From Castanea sativa (Eukaryota; Streptophyta; Magnoliopsida; Fagales; Fagaceae): a stretch of 64,000 nucleotides of DNA. A program made the translations under genes and the position numbers. Position 1 is the stretch's first letter. Every line of letters begins with the position of its first letter. The stretch covers positions 31,034,088-31,098,087 of the forward strand of contig NC_134023.1 of NCBI RefSeq assembly GCF_040712315.1, in the 5' to 3' direction. Positions 23,458-33,795 of this stretch are shown here, piece after piece. The notes beneath the pieces are model-generated. The model did not search any database, had not been told where the DNA came from, and saw nothing but the letters and a program-made list of their open reading frames with translations.

Positions 23458-24117
23458 TCATCTCGGCCGCCCTTGGGAACGATTAATGTCATCTTCGCTG
23501 CACCTGGTAGGACCAATTCCTGTCCTACAAGGGTGATGGCGGTGTCACATTTTCAGGCCGAGGAGTCTGGCTCGAGGTCGAAGAGGATCAAAGGGAGTAC
23601 GCCTATTTTAGGATTCTCTGATGAGGATAAATTTGGGACTATTCAACCACACGATGATGCCCTGGTGGTCACATTGAGGATAGGGAATTATGACGTCAAG
23701 AGGGTGATGGTCGATCAGGGTAGCGGTGCAGATATTATGTACCCTGACTTATTTAAGGGGCTTAAGTTAGAGCTGGAGGATTTCACTCCCTACGATTCCC
23801 TGTTGATAAGCTTTGAAGGGAAGACTGTTATACCAAAGGGACAAATTCGATTGCCCGTACAGTCGGGCTCAGAAATGGTCGATGTAGATTTCATTGTGGT
23901 TGACGCATATTCTCCATACATGGCCATCGTCGCCAGGCCTTGGCTACATGCTTTGGGTGCTGTCTCCTCGACTTTACATGTTAAAGTGAAATTTCCCTCA
24001 GGTGGATTGATTGAAGAAATTCGTGGTAGCCAATCAGTAGCAAGGCAATGTATATCAGCCGTAGTGCTGCATCAAGCCAAATCAGAATCCTCGACCTCGG
24101 CTGTAGAAGACTTATAG
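23458..24117 (+). pseudogene. Aspartic protease domain of element 1
   Basis: This part matures the polyprotein in a live element. The active-site motif is VDQGSGADIMYPDLF (about 23710-23755), with Q where most pepsin-like retropepsins have T. The second half shows VDVDFIVVDAYSPYMAIVAR and a hydrophobic LHALGAV. It is in the same frame as gag. A TAG stop at 24115 separates it from RT. The intact local frame from 23389 to 24117 encodes 242 aa. Confidence 0.85.
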
Positions 24118-25161
24118 CAATTAACAACTCTGGGTGTGCCTGGTGCGATGACAGCAGAGGAAGCCATGTGTGAAGATTTGGAAAGATTTCTCATAAATGA
24201 TGACCCTGAAAGGTTTTTTCAAGTTGGGATACGGTTACCACACTAAGAGAAGATGGAATTGGTGATGTTTTTGAAAAACAATGTCGATGTTTTTTCCTGG
24301 GATCCCTATGAGGCTCTAGGGGTTGACCCAAGTTTCATTTGTCATCATTTGAACGTCAACCCTGCCGTTATTCCCAGGAGGCAACCACCTCGGCGTTCTT
24401 CGAAAGAACATGCCGAGGCCGTTAAGGAAGAGGTGCTCAAGCTCAAAAAGGCTGGGGCTATTAAAGAAGTTTTCTACCCAGAATGGTTGGCGCACACTGT
24501 CATAGTAAAAAAGAAGAGCGGAAAATGGAGAGTATGTGTGGACTTCACAGACCTGAACAAAGCTTGCCCAAAAGACTCGTTCTCGATGGCTCACATCAAT
24601 CAACTAGTGGATGCTACGGTTGGGCATTCTCGGATGAGTTTTTTAGATGCCTTCCAAGGTTATCACCAAATACTTTTGGCGTTGGGCGATCAGGAGAAGA
24701 CTGCCTTCATTACTCCTACGGGGAATTATCACTATAAAGTGATGCCATTCGGTTTGAAAAATGCAGGGGCTACTTACCAAAGGATGATGACCAGGATGTT
24801 TGAATCTCAGCTTGGGAAGACCATTGAGGTATATGTGGATGATATGGTAGTGAAGATTAAGACAGTACCTATGCATGTGAAAGATTTGGACAACACCTTT
24901 CAAACACTTAGGAAGTACAAGCTGCGCCTTAACGCCTTAAATTGTTCTTTTGGGGTGGGCTCTGGAAAGTTCCTAGGCTACATGGTGACTCATAGAGGAA
25001 TAGAGTTAAATCCGGCACAGGTTAGAGCTATTCAGGGCTTGCAACCACCTCAAAATCCGGAGGAAGTTCAGAAATTGACCGGGATGACTGCTGCTCTCAG
25101 CAGATTTATCTCTCGGTCCGCTGATAGCTGTAGACCTTTTTTCCAATTGTTAAATAAATAG
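24118..25161 (+). pseudogene. Reverse transcriptase domain of element 1
   Basis: Same frame as gag and protease. The open part (24253-25161) encodes 302 aa. Motifs in order: HTVIVKKKSGKWRVCVDF, DLNKACPKDSF, FLDAFQGYHQI (catalytic D), FGLKNAGATYQRMM, and the active site YVDDMVVK (about 24835). The thumb region [14 protein letters not shown] is intact. Stops at 24244 and 25159 cut it off from its neighbours. The sequence is of Ty3/gypsy type. Confidence 0.92.
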
Positions 25162-26409
25162 AAAGGATTCCAATAGTTCGAGGAGTGCGCTTTAGCTTTT
25201 CAGCAACTTAAGGAATATCTTTCCTAGACACCTATCATGTCTCGGCCGGAGGTCGATGAAATCTTGTTTGCATATCTAGCTGTAGCTATCCATGCAGTCA
25301 GCTTGGTTCTGATAAGGGACGACGGTGGGGTACAAAGATCGGTTTATTATGTTAGCAAATCTTTGAATGAAGTTGAGGTGCGTTATTTGCCTTTGGAGAA
25401 GGCAATTCTGGCCGTAGTCCATGCTACACGAAAGCTTCCTCACTATTTCCAATCCCACACCGTCGTGGTTTTGACTCAACTGCCTCTCAAGTTAGTATTG
25501 CGAAGTGCTAACTACTCGGGGAGGGTAGCCAAGTGGGGAACTATTCTAGGAGTTTTCGATATCAAATATATGCCATACACCTCGGTGAAGGGCCAGGTTC
25601 TTGCTGATTTGGTGGCAGAATTTGCTGAACCATTGTTAGAAGAAACTACAAAGGAACCGCACATGGATGAAAAATCAGTTGGCATGCTCACATGCAAAGG
25701 GCCTCTGATTTGGAAAGCATATGTTAATGGGGCAGCAAACTAGAGGGGATTTGGCGTTGGACTTGTTTTGGTATCCCCTGAGGGAATTACCCTTGAGAAA
25801 TCATTGAGATTAGCGTTCTCGGCCACTAATAACGAGGTTGAATACGAAGCTGTCTTAGTTGGTATGGATATGGTACGAAGAATGGGGGGAAAGGCAGTTC
25901 ATATGTCCTCAGATTCTCAATTAGTTGTGGGTCAAGTGACGGGGACCATGGAGGCTGGGGATCCAAGAATGCAAGAGTACCTGACCCAGGTCAAATGTTT
26001 ATAATCCAAGTTTGACTCTTTCATCCTTTCGCATGTTTCTAGAAGTGGAAACACGCATGTGGACTCGTTGGTCACTTTGGCGACGTCCTCAGCTCAGTGT
26101 TTGCCTAGGATTATCCTCGTCGAAGACTTGTTGAAACTGACTTTAACCACCACAAGTGCCGTCCATATCCATTTGATAAGGCCCGAACCTAGCTGGATGG
26201 ACCCCATGGTTTCTTTTCTAAAAAGCGATGTTCTACCTGAGGAGAAAACCGAAGCAGATAAAATTCGTCAAAAGGCGCCTCGATTCTGGTTGTTCGAGGA
26301 TCAGAAGTTGTATAAACGCTCATTTTTCAGACCATACCTACTATGTGTACATCCTGAAGCGACGGAGGCGCTTTTGGAAGAATTGCACGAGGGAATTTGT
26401 GGAAGCCAT
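25162..26409 (+). pseudogene. Dual RNase H region of element 1
   Basis: A gypsy-type RNase H follows RT: VYYVSKSLNE, YLPLEKAILAVVHATRKL, then the LTQLPLK and KGQVLADLVAEF tether (25237-25640). It is followed by a second, archaeal-type RNase H: WKAYVNGAAN, LVSPEGITLEKSLRLAFSAT, NNEVEYEAVLVGMDM and SDSQLVVGQV (about 25700-25960). In the second domain the first catalytic D is changed to N (VNGAA here, VDGAA in element 2). Stops lie at 25159, 25174, 25741 and 26002. Still in the gag frame, which shows that the ancestor had one long gag-pro-pol ORF. The integrase zinc-binding start is cut by the solo LTR at 26410. Confidence 0.85.
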
Positions 26410-27844
26410 TGTTAGGATTTGTGCCCTTAAATCCTATTGTATGATACTATGTATGATATTGTGTATGACTTTATGTATGACATGATGTATGACTTAATAT
26501 TGTGATTGATAAAGTTATTTTATTATTATCTAAAATAATGGTAACATGAATATGGGACATTATCATATAGTCCATGAGATGCATTGTATGTGATTTATGT
26601 GAAAAGTCACAGAAGATGTAAATCACAAGTTCTTTGTAAACTCAGAATTAATAGTTCGTAGTCGGTGATGAAATTGGGCATTTCATCTGCGAAGACTATA
26701 ACGTGTCAACTAAGATGATTTGTCTTGATCATGGAAGTGGAAGCTTCTAGTTGATATGTTGATATGTTTTAAGAGTTAAAACATATTGAATAGGACATTT
26801 GTGAGATTTATTATTCTTCTAACGACCGTCAAATGAATAATAAATCTTACGAGTTCTATTTGCATGAACTCTTAATCCCGAGAGAATAATGGACTCGATC
26901 GTGAAGTGTAGGTTGCTTTGATATATCGGGAGTGAGATTCTGAAGTGACGGTCAAAATCTCGGTATGTTGGGCAGCCACATTTAGTGTTGATGGAACATA
27001 TATTCTCAAGATGGAATTCATAGTCTCTTGATAGAGATATAAAATATTCCCTTGAGATAAGTTTAATGGTTTCGATTATTCGAGAGAGTTAGGCCTAACC
27101 ACTTTAGTAAGAAATTACTAAAGTATATATTTATGAAATTGGATTTCATAAATATATAATGAATAACTTTAAAGAATTAAACCGGGTACTCAAGGATAAG
27201 ATGTAGTAATTTACAAAGTGGCAGTCTACGTTTATGACTTTGTGTTACTACGAATATTTTATGAAGGGGTTACGTGTATAATAAAGTTTTGGGATATAAT
27301 TTATTAATAAGGCCTAGAGTGCAATTATATTTATATAGTGGTATTAAATATAATTAATGGTAACTTTGGACTTGTCAAGAGTTGACGGAAAAGCCCAAGG
27401 CCCATTGGAGCTAGTGTCTTATTGGTCCCTTTTGGTCCCACTCCAAGCCACACACTAAAGCCCAATTGGAAAGGCCCAATAGGCAAACCCAATTAGATAA
27501 TCAGTTAGTTATAAAGGGAGAAACATACAGAATTTTTATTAGAAGAAATTAGAAAAGAAAAAGAAACGGTGTGAGAGAGTGTGAGACACACTTTCATTCT
27601 CCCTTTGAAAAACTAATTGAGAGACCACACATCTTGGGCGTAAAGTGGAATTGGAGTGAAGATTAAAAGTGTTCCCAAGTGCTTCTAATCTTTGTTTTGA
27701 ATTTCTCCACACCAAGGTATGCTATCTTGTTCTTAAATTCTGAAATTTACATAGTGCATGTTATCAATCATGAATGAAATAGATCCTTGTTCATCGCTTC
27801 CGCTGTGGGTTTTGCATGAGATGCAAAACCAGATTTTTCCTTCA
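26410..27844 (+). mobile_element. Solo LTR, 1.4-kb family, copy 2, nested in pol
   Basis: 1435 bp, starting TGTTAGGATTTGTGCCC and ending TTTTTCCTTCA, flanked by an exact 5-bp duplication, GCCAT (26405-26409 and 27845-27849). The uninterrupted target can be read in element 2 near 57885-57895. It lies between the GICGS and TGGRSL parts of the integrase zinc-binding region. It is the reverse of the copies at 1146-2547 and 40407-41825. It inserted after element 1 and later lost its body by recombination. Confidence 0.93.
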
Positions 27845-28871
27845 GCCATACTGGGGGGAGATCCTTAGCCCATAGAGCTCTGACTCAGGAATATTGGTGG
27901 CCCAATATGCAAAGAGAAGCTTAGGACTACGTATGAAAATGTGACCAATGCCAAAGGTTTGCTCCCAATATTCATCAGCCTGGTGGTGTCCTTAATCCTT
28001 TGTCTAGTCCTTGGCCATTTGCTCAATGGGGCTGGATATAGTTGGGCCTTTTCCAAAGGCTTTGGGAAACAAAAGGTGGCTACTCGTGGGAACTGATTAC
28101 TTCACCAAGTGGGTCGAAGCTGAGCCCCTATCAAATATTAGGGATGTGGACTCCAAGAAATTTATCTAGAAGAATATTATCACTAGATTTGGGGTACCTC
28201 ATACACTTATTTCAAATAATGGCGTGCAATTTGATAGTAAAGCTTTCAGGAAATATTGTAATGACTTGGGCATCACAAATAAATATTCCACTCCCACTTA
28301 TCCTCAGGGAAATGGGCAGGCCGAGGCCGTTAACAAAGTTATAGTCAGTGGACTTAAGAAGAGGCTGGATGACGCAAAGGGTAGATGGGTAGAGGAATTG
28401 CCACACGTTTTGTGGACATATCGGACTACGCTGCGAAGAACCACGAGAGAAACACCTTTCTCCATGACCTACAGGGCCGAGGTGGTAATACCTTTGGAAT
28501 CTGGGTTTCCCACATTAAGGACGAGTTCTTTCAGTCCGAGAAATAACGATGGCCTCCTGGAAAGAAACCTGGATCTGGTTGAGAAACGGCGAGAGGCCAC
28601 CATGGTCCAAATAGCTTATTATTAGCAGAAGCTCAAACGAGGATATGATGCTCATGTGAAGCTAAGGCCACTAGCACCTGGGGATTTGGTGTTGAGGAAA
28701 GTCATGAGTACTTCCAAAAATCCAGCGTGAGGAAAGGTAGCACCAAATTGGGAAGGACCATACCAGATCATTTCTGTAGCGGGCATAGGGTCATATTGCT
28801 TAGTTGATCTAGATGAAAAAATTGTACAACGCCCTTGGAATGTAAACAACCTACGAGGGTATTATTATTAA
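27845..28871 (+). pseudogene. Integrase domain of element 1
   Basis: The HHCC zinc-binding part continues as GGRSLAHRALTQ with CDQCQRF. The catalytic core shows DIVGPF, GTDYFTKWVEAEPLSN, NNGVQFDSKAFRKYC (the second D of the D,D35E triad is changed to N; element 2 also differs around here) and GNGQAEAVNKVI (E). The C-terminal module has LRPLAPGDLVLRKV and WEGPYQI, and ends NVNNLRGYYY at 28871. A frameshift near 28029-28035 and several stops (27922, 28168, 28623, 28728) break it. The tail after the core resembles a GPY/F module. Confidence 0.85.
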
Positions 28872-28938
28872 TAAAAAGCACTTTTGTCGTTCGTTGTTCA
28901 AATTATCATTATGCAGTTCGATTTACTTATTGCTAAAA

Positions 28939-29520
28939 TATCAAACAGAAACTTGGTCATGCATGGTCCTCGGATCATATACCTCGTGGAAATTGATATC
29001 TTATTGATTGTTAAATAGAACCTTAGTTATGTTGGGTCCTCAGACCTTCTACTTTGGAGAAATTAACATTTCAAATCGCTACTCATAAATATCAAACAGA
29101 AACTTGGTCATGCATGGTCCTCGGACCACATACCTCGTGGAAATTGATATCCTATTGATTGTTAAATAGAACCTTAGTTATGTCGGGTCCTCAGACCTTT
29201 TACTTTGGGGAAATTAACATTTTAATTCACTATTTCTAAATATCAAACAGAAACTTGGTCATGCATGGTCCTCGGACCACATACCTCGTGGAAATTGATA
29301 TCTTATTGATTGTTAAACAGAACCTTAGTTATGTCGGGTCCTCAGACTTTCTACTTTGGGGAAATTAACATTTCAATTCACTATTTCTAAATATCAAACA
29401 GAAACTTGGTCATGCATGGTCCACGGACCACATACCTCTTGGAAATTGATATCCTATTGACTGTTAAACAGAACCTTGGTTACGGTGGGTCCTGGGACTC
29501 TCTACTTCGGGGAAATTAGC
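28939..29520 (+). repeat. 151-bp tandem array, element 1
   Basis: Four units begin with 'tatcaaacagaaacttggtc' at 28939, 29090, 29241 and 29392, an exact 151-bp spacing. Each unit has two related halves of about 75 bp, one with 'ggtcctcggaccacatacct' and the other with 'gggtcctcagacctt'. The array lies between integrase and the antisense gene. Tat elements are known to carry tandem repeats here, some of which seed satellites. Element 2 has the same unit (56040-56815). Confidence 0.93.
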
Positions 29521-29961
29521 AAAAACCATGCCTCATGAGTGTTGATGTGTTGATGGGCCACAGTAAGTTTGATGGATTGCTTTATGCGCCAAACTAAATG
29601 CTAAGTTCAGTTTTAGATTGTGTATTGCTGTATTACATGTATTATGGTTTTGAGGCATGATTTACATATATACACTAAGTGTATGTACTTTTATTTGAAA
29701 CTACTGCTAATCGAAATGTTGTAAAGACTTTAGTATTATTGTACTGAAGGTACTTCATGTAATTTTGTGCTAAGAAGAAGCGAATTATTATTGTTGTATT
29801 GAAGGTTGAAAGCCAATTGAAAATCAAACCTTTCAAATTTCTCATTAATTTTTGTCAATGGATACATTGGAAATAAAATTTTGAAATAAAAAAAAAAGGT
29901 TAAAATGAAAGTCCTAATACAAAAAAACTCATCACAAAAGGAAAAAGGGGTCCTAAGTGGC
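29521..29961. other. Noncoding spacer of element 1
   Basis: AT-rich sequence between the tandem array and the end of the antisense gene. No ORF or repeat unit is seen. Confidence 0.5.
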
Positions 29962-32659
29962 CTAAGCCTTAAGCCTTGGTAGGGGGTCCTGCTTGGATGT
30001 GCTGACAGCCCTTTTTTCTTTGCTGTCCTCCTTTGTTTGTTTCAGCTCTGCTTCGAACGAGGTCTGGACTTGTTTCCCTTTGTCTCTTGCCACTGGTGGA
30101 AGAACATTGGGCTCAGCATTATGGCTCGTAGGCTTCTCGGCTCCGTCGCCTTGTTCATTCTTTTTGTCAGAACTCGTAGGTTCTTTAGGAGTTGGAATGG
30201 GCTCTGGAATCATGGATGGATGCGTTGAAGGCGTTGTCTCGGGGGTAGGTGCGACAGGAGGAAGCTCTTCGAGCACTTGGATGTCTTGAGGAAGCTAAAT
30301 GTTCTCAGGCTTCCTCAACTCGGAAGTTGTGGGAATCTCTGCCACATTTAAAGCTTCCACCCACACTTGTTGGCAGTACTCCCGGCATAGCTCGACGAAT
30401 TCCTCTGTCAGTTTATTTTCTGTCGCCTCCACCCTTTCTTTGTAAGCAGCCTTCTTCGTAGCCTCCATGCTTTCCTTGAGGGTACAAGCCTCTTCCCTCA
30501 TTCGAGCAAGCTTCTTCTTCAGGTCGGAGTTTTCTTGTTAGGCTTTGGATAAGTCCTCGTCCTTCTGACGCAGAAGCTTGCGTTGCCCCTCCACCTGAGT
30601 TCTCATCATTTTTAGGGTGGCCTCGACACTATCTCTCTCCCTCTTCTCCTTTGCTAGCTGCTTGGTTAGGTTCTCATTCTCCGCAAGAGCTTGGCCTAGA
30701 AGACTTCTCGGTTTCCTGCCTGACTTCAAGTTTAGCTGCAGCTTTCTTTCGAGAGTCTTCCACCCACTTTTCGGCAGCAAAGACTTCTTGAATGACCTGC
30801 GTTAAAGTATTAAAATAAATGCATTATTGTTAAAGCAAATTCAAAGTACATAAGAACGATTTTTTCGATAAATACGAGACACTCACCAAAGCCAAGTCCC
30901 TTTTGAGAGAGAGAAAAAGATGCGGTTAGGTCATCTTATCTAGGGCATCCATGTCCTTTGGTAGGAGAAGAGGCCGTTCCAAAGCCTCAGCTAGGTGATG
31001 AGCGTGTCCTTGTTGGAACACCCTAATGCTAGATTGATAGGAGATGGGGGCCCGATCTAGCTTCAGTTCGGGAGTCCAGTTGGCCTGTGTACAGCGTACC
31101 TCGGCCAGGTCACGGTTCTCCCTACTCTCTACCGAAGAGGCACGTCCCTTTCCTTTGCTTACTTTTGGTTGTTGTTGTTACTGCTTTAGTTTCTTCTGCC
31201 TCTCCATTTTCGCCTCCTCGGCCTCATTTTTCCTCTTCTTCTTAGGCTCCAGAATGGGAATCTTAGGATCGGAGGGAGGAGGGGGTGGTGGCAGAGGGGG
31301 AGGGATCTGGGACTCACCCACGTCCTTTTTAGAGGCTTTTGTGCCTCTCTTCAACATCAGCTTCCTAAGAGTGGACATGTCGTCTTCTTCGGAGCTAGAG
31401 TCGGGCTGTGCAATTATTAAACCTTTTATGCCCGAAGTTTCTGCGGGCACGTGCTCTTCGTTTGAAAGGATGACGAGTTGATCCTCTCGAGGTCTTTCAG
31501 CTTCTTCAAGGCGAAACTGGTCAATCTCCTCGTCCAATGATTGTTGCGAGGACGCAGGTTCTTCTCGGATGGCTGTTGTTTGGGAATGTGCTGAGAGAGG
31601 AATTTCTACGATGGGACAAGAGTATAGAATGATGGAGGGGTCGTCTGGGAGTTCGTGGTCAGAAAGGAAGCCTCGTCGTGAAATGTCTATCCTTCTGCGT
31701 CGTTTGTCTCCTGCGGTGATCGTGTTGTCAATTTCTTGGAAGTCATTTGATAAAGGATCGTATCCTAATATCAGGTGGGCTACTCTCACTTGTAGGTCTT
31801 CGCTAACAATGACTTCGGATCAGAGAACGCGATTGAGGTCTGCAATGCTGCAAAGACTTAGGCGCGGCCGTACGTGTTGTTTATCTGTGAAAAACATCCA
31901 AGGAGACGAACATGGTTAAATCAGCAATAAATATCAAAGAAAGGTGTAATAATATTGAATGTAACCAAAAAAAAAGGGAAAGATAATGGGACTAAGTCAC
32001 GGGTTAGGGAATCTAACTCCTATGGAGTCACACCTGGGTCGCCCCATTCGACAGGGCAGTGAGGGTTGTTAGACCAGTTTTTCGAGACGATAAGGTAGTC
32101 GCCTTTCATGCCTTTGTTGGATTTGGGAAGGCAGGATATGAGCCTAACAATGCTAGATCTGGATTTAAGGTAGTATCCTATGCTTTTAAGTTTATGACAC
32201 TCGTACCTGTAAACGACGTCGTGCCATGTGAGGTTCAAACCCATTTGCTCGTTTAAAGTATCGACACAACCTAAGACTCTAAATACATTTGGCATGCACT
32301 GATCTAGGCATAGCCTATGGTTGCGTAGGTATTCGCTGGTTACGTTTTTCATGGGAAGGGTCATCCCACCTTCTAGGAAGGCGATGATGGGGATGATAAC
32401 TTCTCCCTCTCTCCTAGCGTTACCTATGGCTTCTACTGGGCAATATCTTAAGCCTACGTCTTGGGGAATTTGATATTTGGCCTGAAAACCCTCCATACTG
32501 GCGTCGGTATCTACTAAACACTTAAATCTACACATTTGGTGGGAGTGAGAATGAAATTTTAGAGAAGGGGAGGGGTCTAGATGGTGGCCAAGGACAAAAG
32601 CCAAGGAGAAATGAGTAAAGGAAGTTAATAACTTACGGGAAATAAATTAGGCGATTCTT
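29962..32659 (-). pseudogene. Antisense spliced gene of element 1
   Basis: It runs opposite to gag-pol, from near the 3' LTR towards the integrase. Exon A (to 32034) encodes a ~190-aa globular domain with GLRYCPVEAIGNARREGEV, NLTWHDVVYRYECHKL, GYYLKSRSSIVRLISCLPKS and EWGDPG. Exon B (31884-30887, 998 nt) is acidic and has a PPPPPPPPPS run and a basic KKKRKNEAEE patch. Exon C (30797-29962) begins as a coiled coil (ALAENENLTKQLAKEKRER) and ends in a Pro/Ser-rich tail, stop at 29962. Introns 31885-32033 and 30798-30886 have GT..AG ends, and joining the exons keeps the frame. The ATG used in element 2 (52966) is GTG here. A TAA follows KLKQ at 31178, as in element 2. Other stops break exon C. Function is unknown; Tat elements are known to carry such extra ORFs. 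I do not recognise the domain. Confidence 0.7.
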
Positions 32660-33019
32660 CACAAGCTTCTTGAGAGGAAAGATAGTGATTAACTCTTAGA
32701 TTTGATTGATTTCTGAAAGGATGGATGGAGATACGGTTTCCTAGGAGTTTTGGCATGTGGAAGGCGGCCTCGAATCAGAATTATCCCGCCCAATTTTTTA
32801 GAACGAACCTGGACCGTCGAATGTGTATCTCACTGTTGAACGTGGGGAACAAGACGTAACTTGCAGTCATTAATGCGAGTGTTCCGGGTTTCGAAGCGTT
32901 AGAGGCGGTTTTGAAGGAACGAAAGGACCCCTACACGTGTGGCAGTTTGCAAAGTGTGTGGAGGATGCGCTGTTGGTTCAAAACTCCATTTCTCTTTTCG
33001 AATGGGGGGAAAAATGAAG
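32660..33019 (+). other. Region before the 3' LTR, with polypurine tract
   Basis: Includes the conserved stretch shared with element 2. The purine tract TGGGGGGAAAAATGAAG lies at about 33003-33019, 14 bp before the LTR, and is a good candidate polypurine tract. On the other strand this region would hold the promoter and leader of the antisense gene. Confidence 0.6.
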
Positions 33020-33033
33020 TTTTGAGGAGCTAT

Positions 33034-33790
33034 TGTGGGGGTAAAAATGCTTAAATGCACGTTTGGGCCTTGGGCCTGGTTAGTTGGTATAAGTTTGTTC
33101 AATCAGAGTCTTCAAGGCCCACAAGCCAGTCTGCAATACAAGGGGCAGAGGAGTTGTCCGAGGAGGAATATCTCCTCGGACGGGCCCAGTAAAGGCCACG
33201 AGACGTGCTAAAGGATTTAGAGACAGACTTCTAGAAGATCTGTTGGGTAAAAGGCGTGTTCCAAGCACTCGTTAGAAGGAGGAACGTGCGAGAAATATTT
33301 GAGAAAAAAGCTGCTACCACCGCATTAAAGGCCTTGCATCTACCTCCCTGGCTGTATTAATGGAGAAATGACCTCTGAATAGTAGTATTCAACCTTCCAG
33401 CTATTATTTGAAGACTTTAAGAAGGTGGTGGATGGGACAAGTATCTAGGAGGAAGATCTGTGTTACACGTGGATGAAACAGGGAAGAAGAAGAAGGTTAT
33501 AAGAAGACGAGAGAGAAAAGAAGAGCGGGACCTCTTTTGGAAACTAAAAATTGTAATCTTTTGCTTAGAGAAAGAAAGGCCATACAAGTGGTCCTCGGCT
33601 TACGTCCGAGGAGAGTTTTTGTCATATTCATCTATTATTTGCGTGGATTGCGGCCTTCTAGCCTGTTTATCAGTTCCCCAATATCCCTAACCTAGGTTTC
33701 AAACCCATACTCTACAAATTTCATTGTATAAGGCTCTTTGAGCCTGAGCCCATCACTCGTTTGGGTCCGGGTACAAATTGTGCATTTACA
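33034..33790 (+). repeat. 3' LTR of element 1
   Basis: Begins TGTGGGGGTAAAAATGC and ends TTGTGCATTTACA, followed at once by the GGTGT target duplication. It is near-identical to the 5' LTR in its second half. Confidence 0.95.
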
Positions 33791-33795
33791 GGTGT

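Larger units (their letters stand above)
21307..33790 (+). mobile_element. Tat/Retand-type Ty3/gypsy retrotransposon, element 1
   Basis: A 12,484-bp element with two LTRs (751 and 757 bp) and an exact 5-bp target duplication, GGTGT (21302-21306 and 33791-33795). Order inside: PBS, gag, protease, RT, RNase H, a second archaeal-type RNase H, integrase, a 151-bp tandem array, an antisense gene, PPT, 3' LTR. Two RNase H domains plus an extra ORF after integrase are hallmarks of the Tat lineage of Ty3/gypsy. The polyprotein frame has many stops, and a 1435-bp solo LTR sits in it at 26410-27844, so the element is dead. The LTRs differ at roughly 35 positions by eye (about 4-5%), mostly transitions. 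Element 2 (51833-63002) is a close relative in inverted orientation. Confidence 0.95.

Noticed and set aside
28939..29520. CRISPR-like array (regular 151-bp spacing)
   Set aside because: The whole unit repeats, with no unique spacers, in a eukaryotic retroelement; it is an ordinary tandem repeat.
29993..31919. Plus-strand ORFs after the integrase of element 1
   Set aside because: They are the complements of the antisense exons. The minus strand carries the splice sites and the conserved protein, so the plus frames are shadows.
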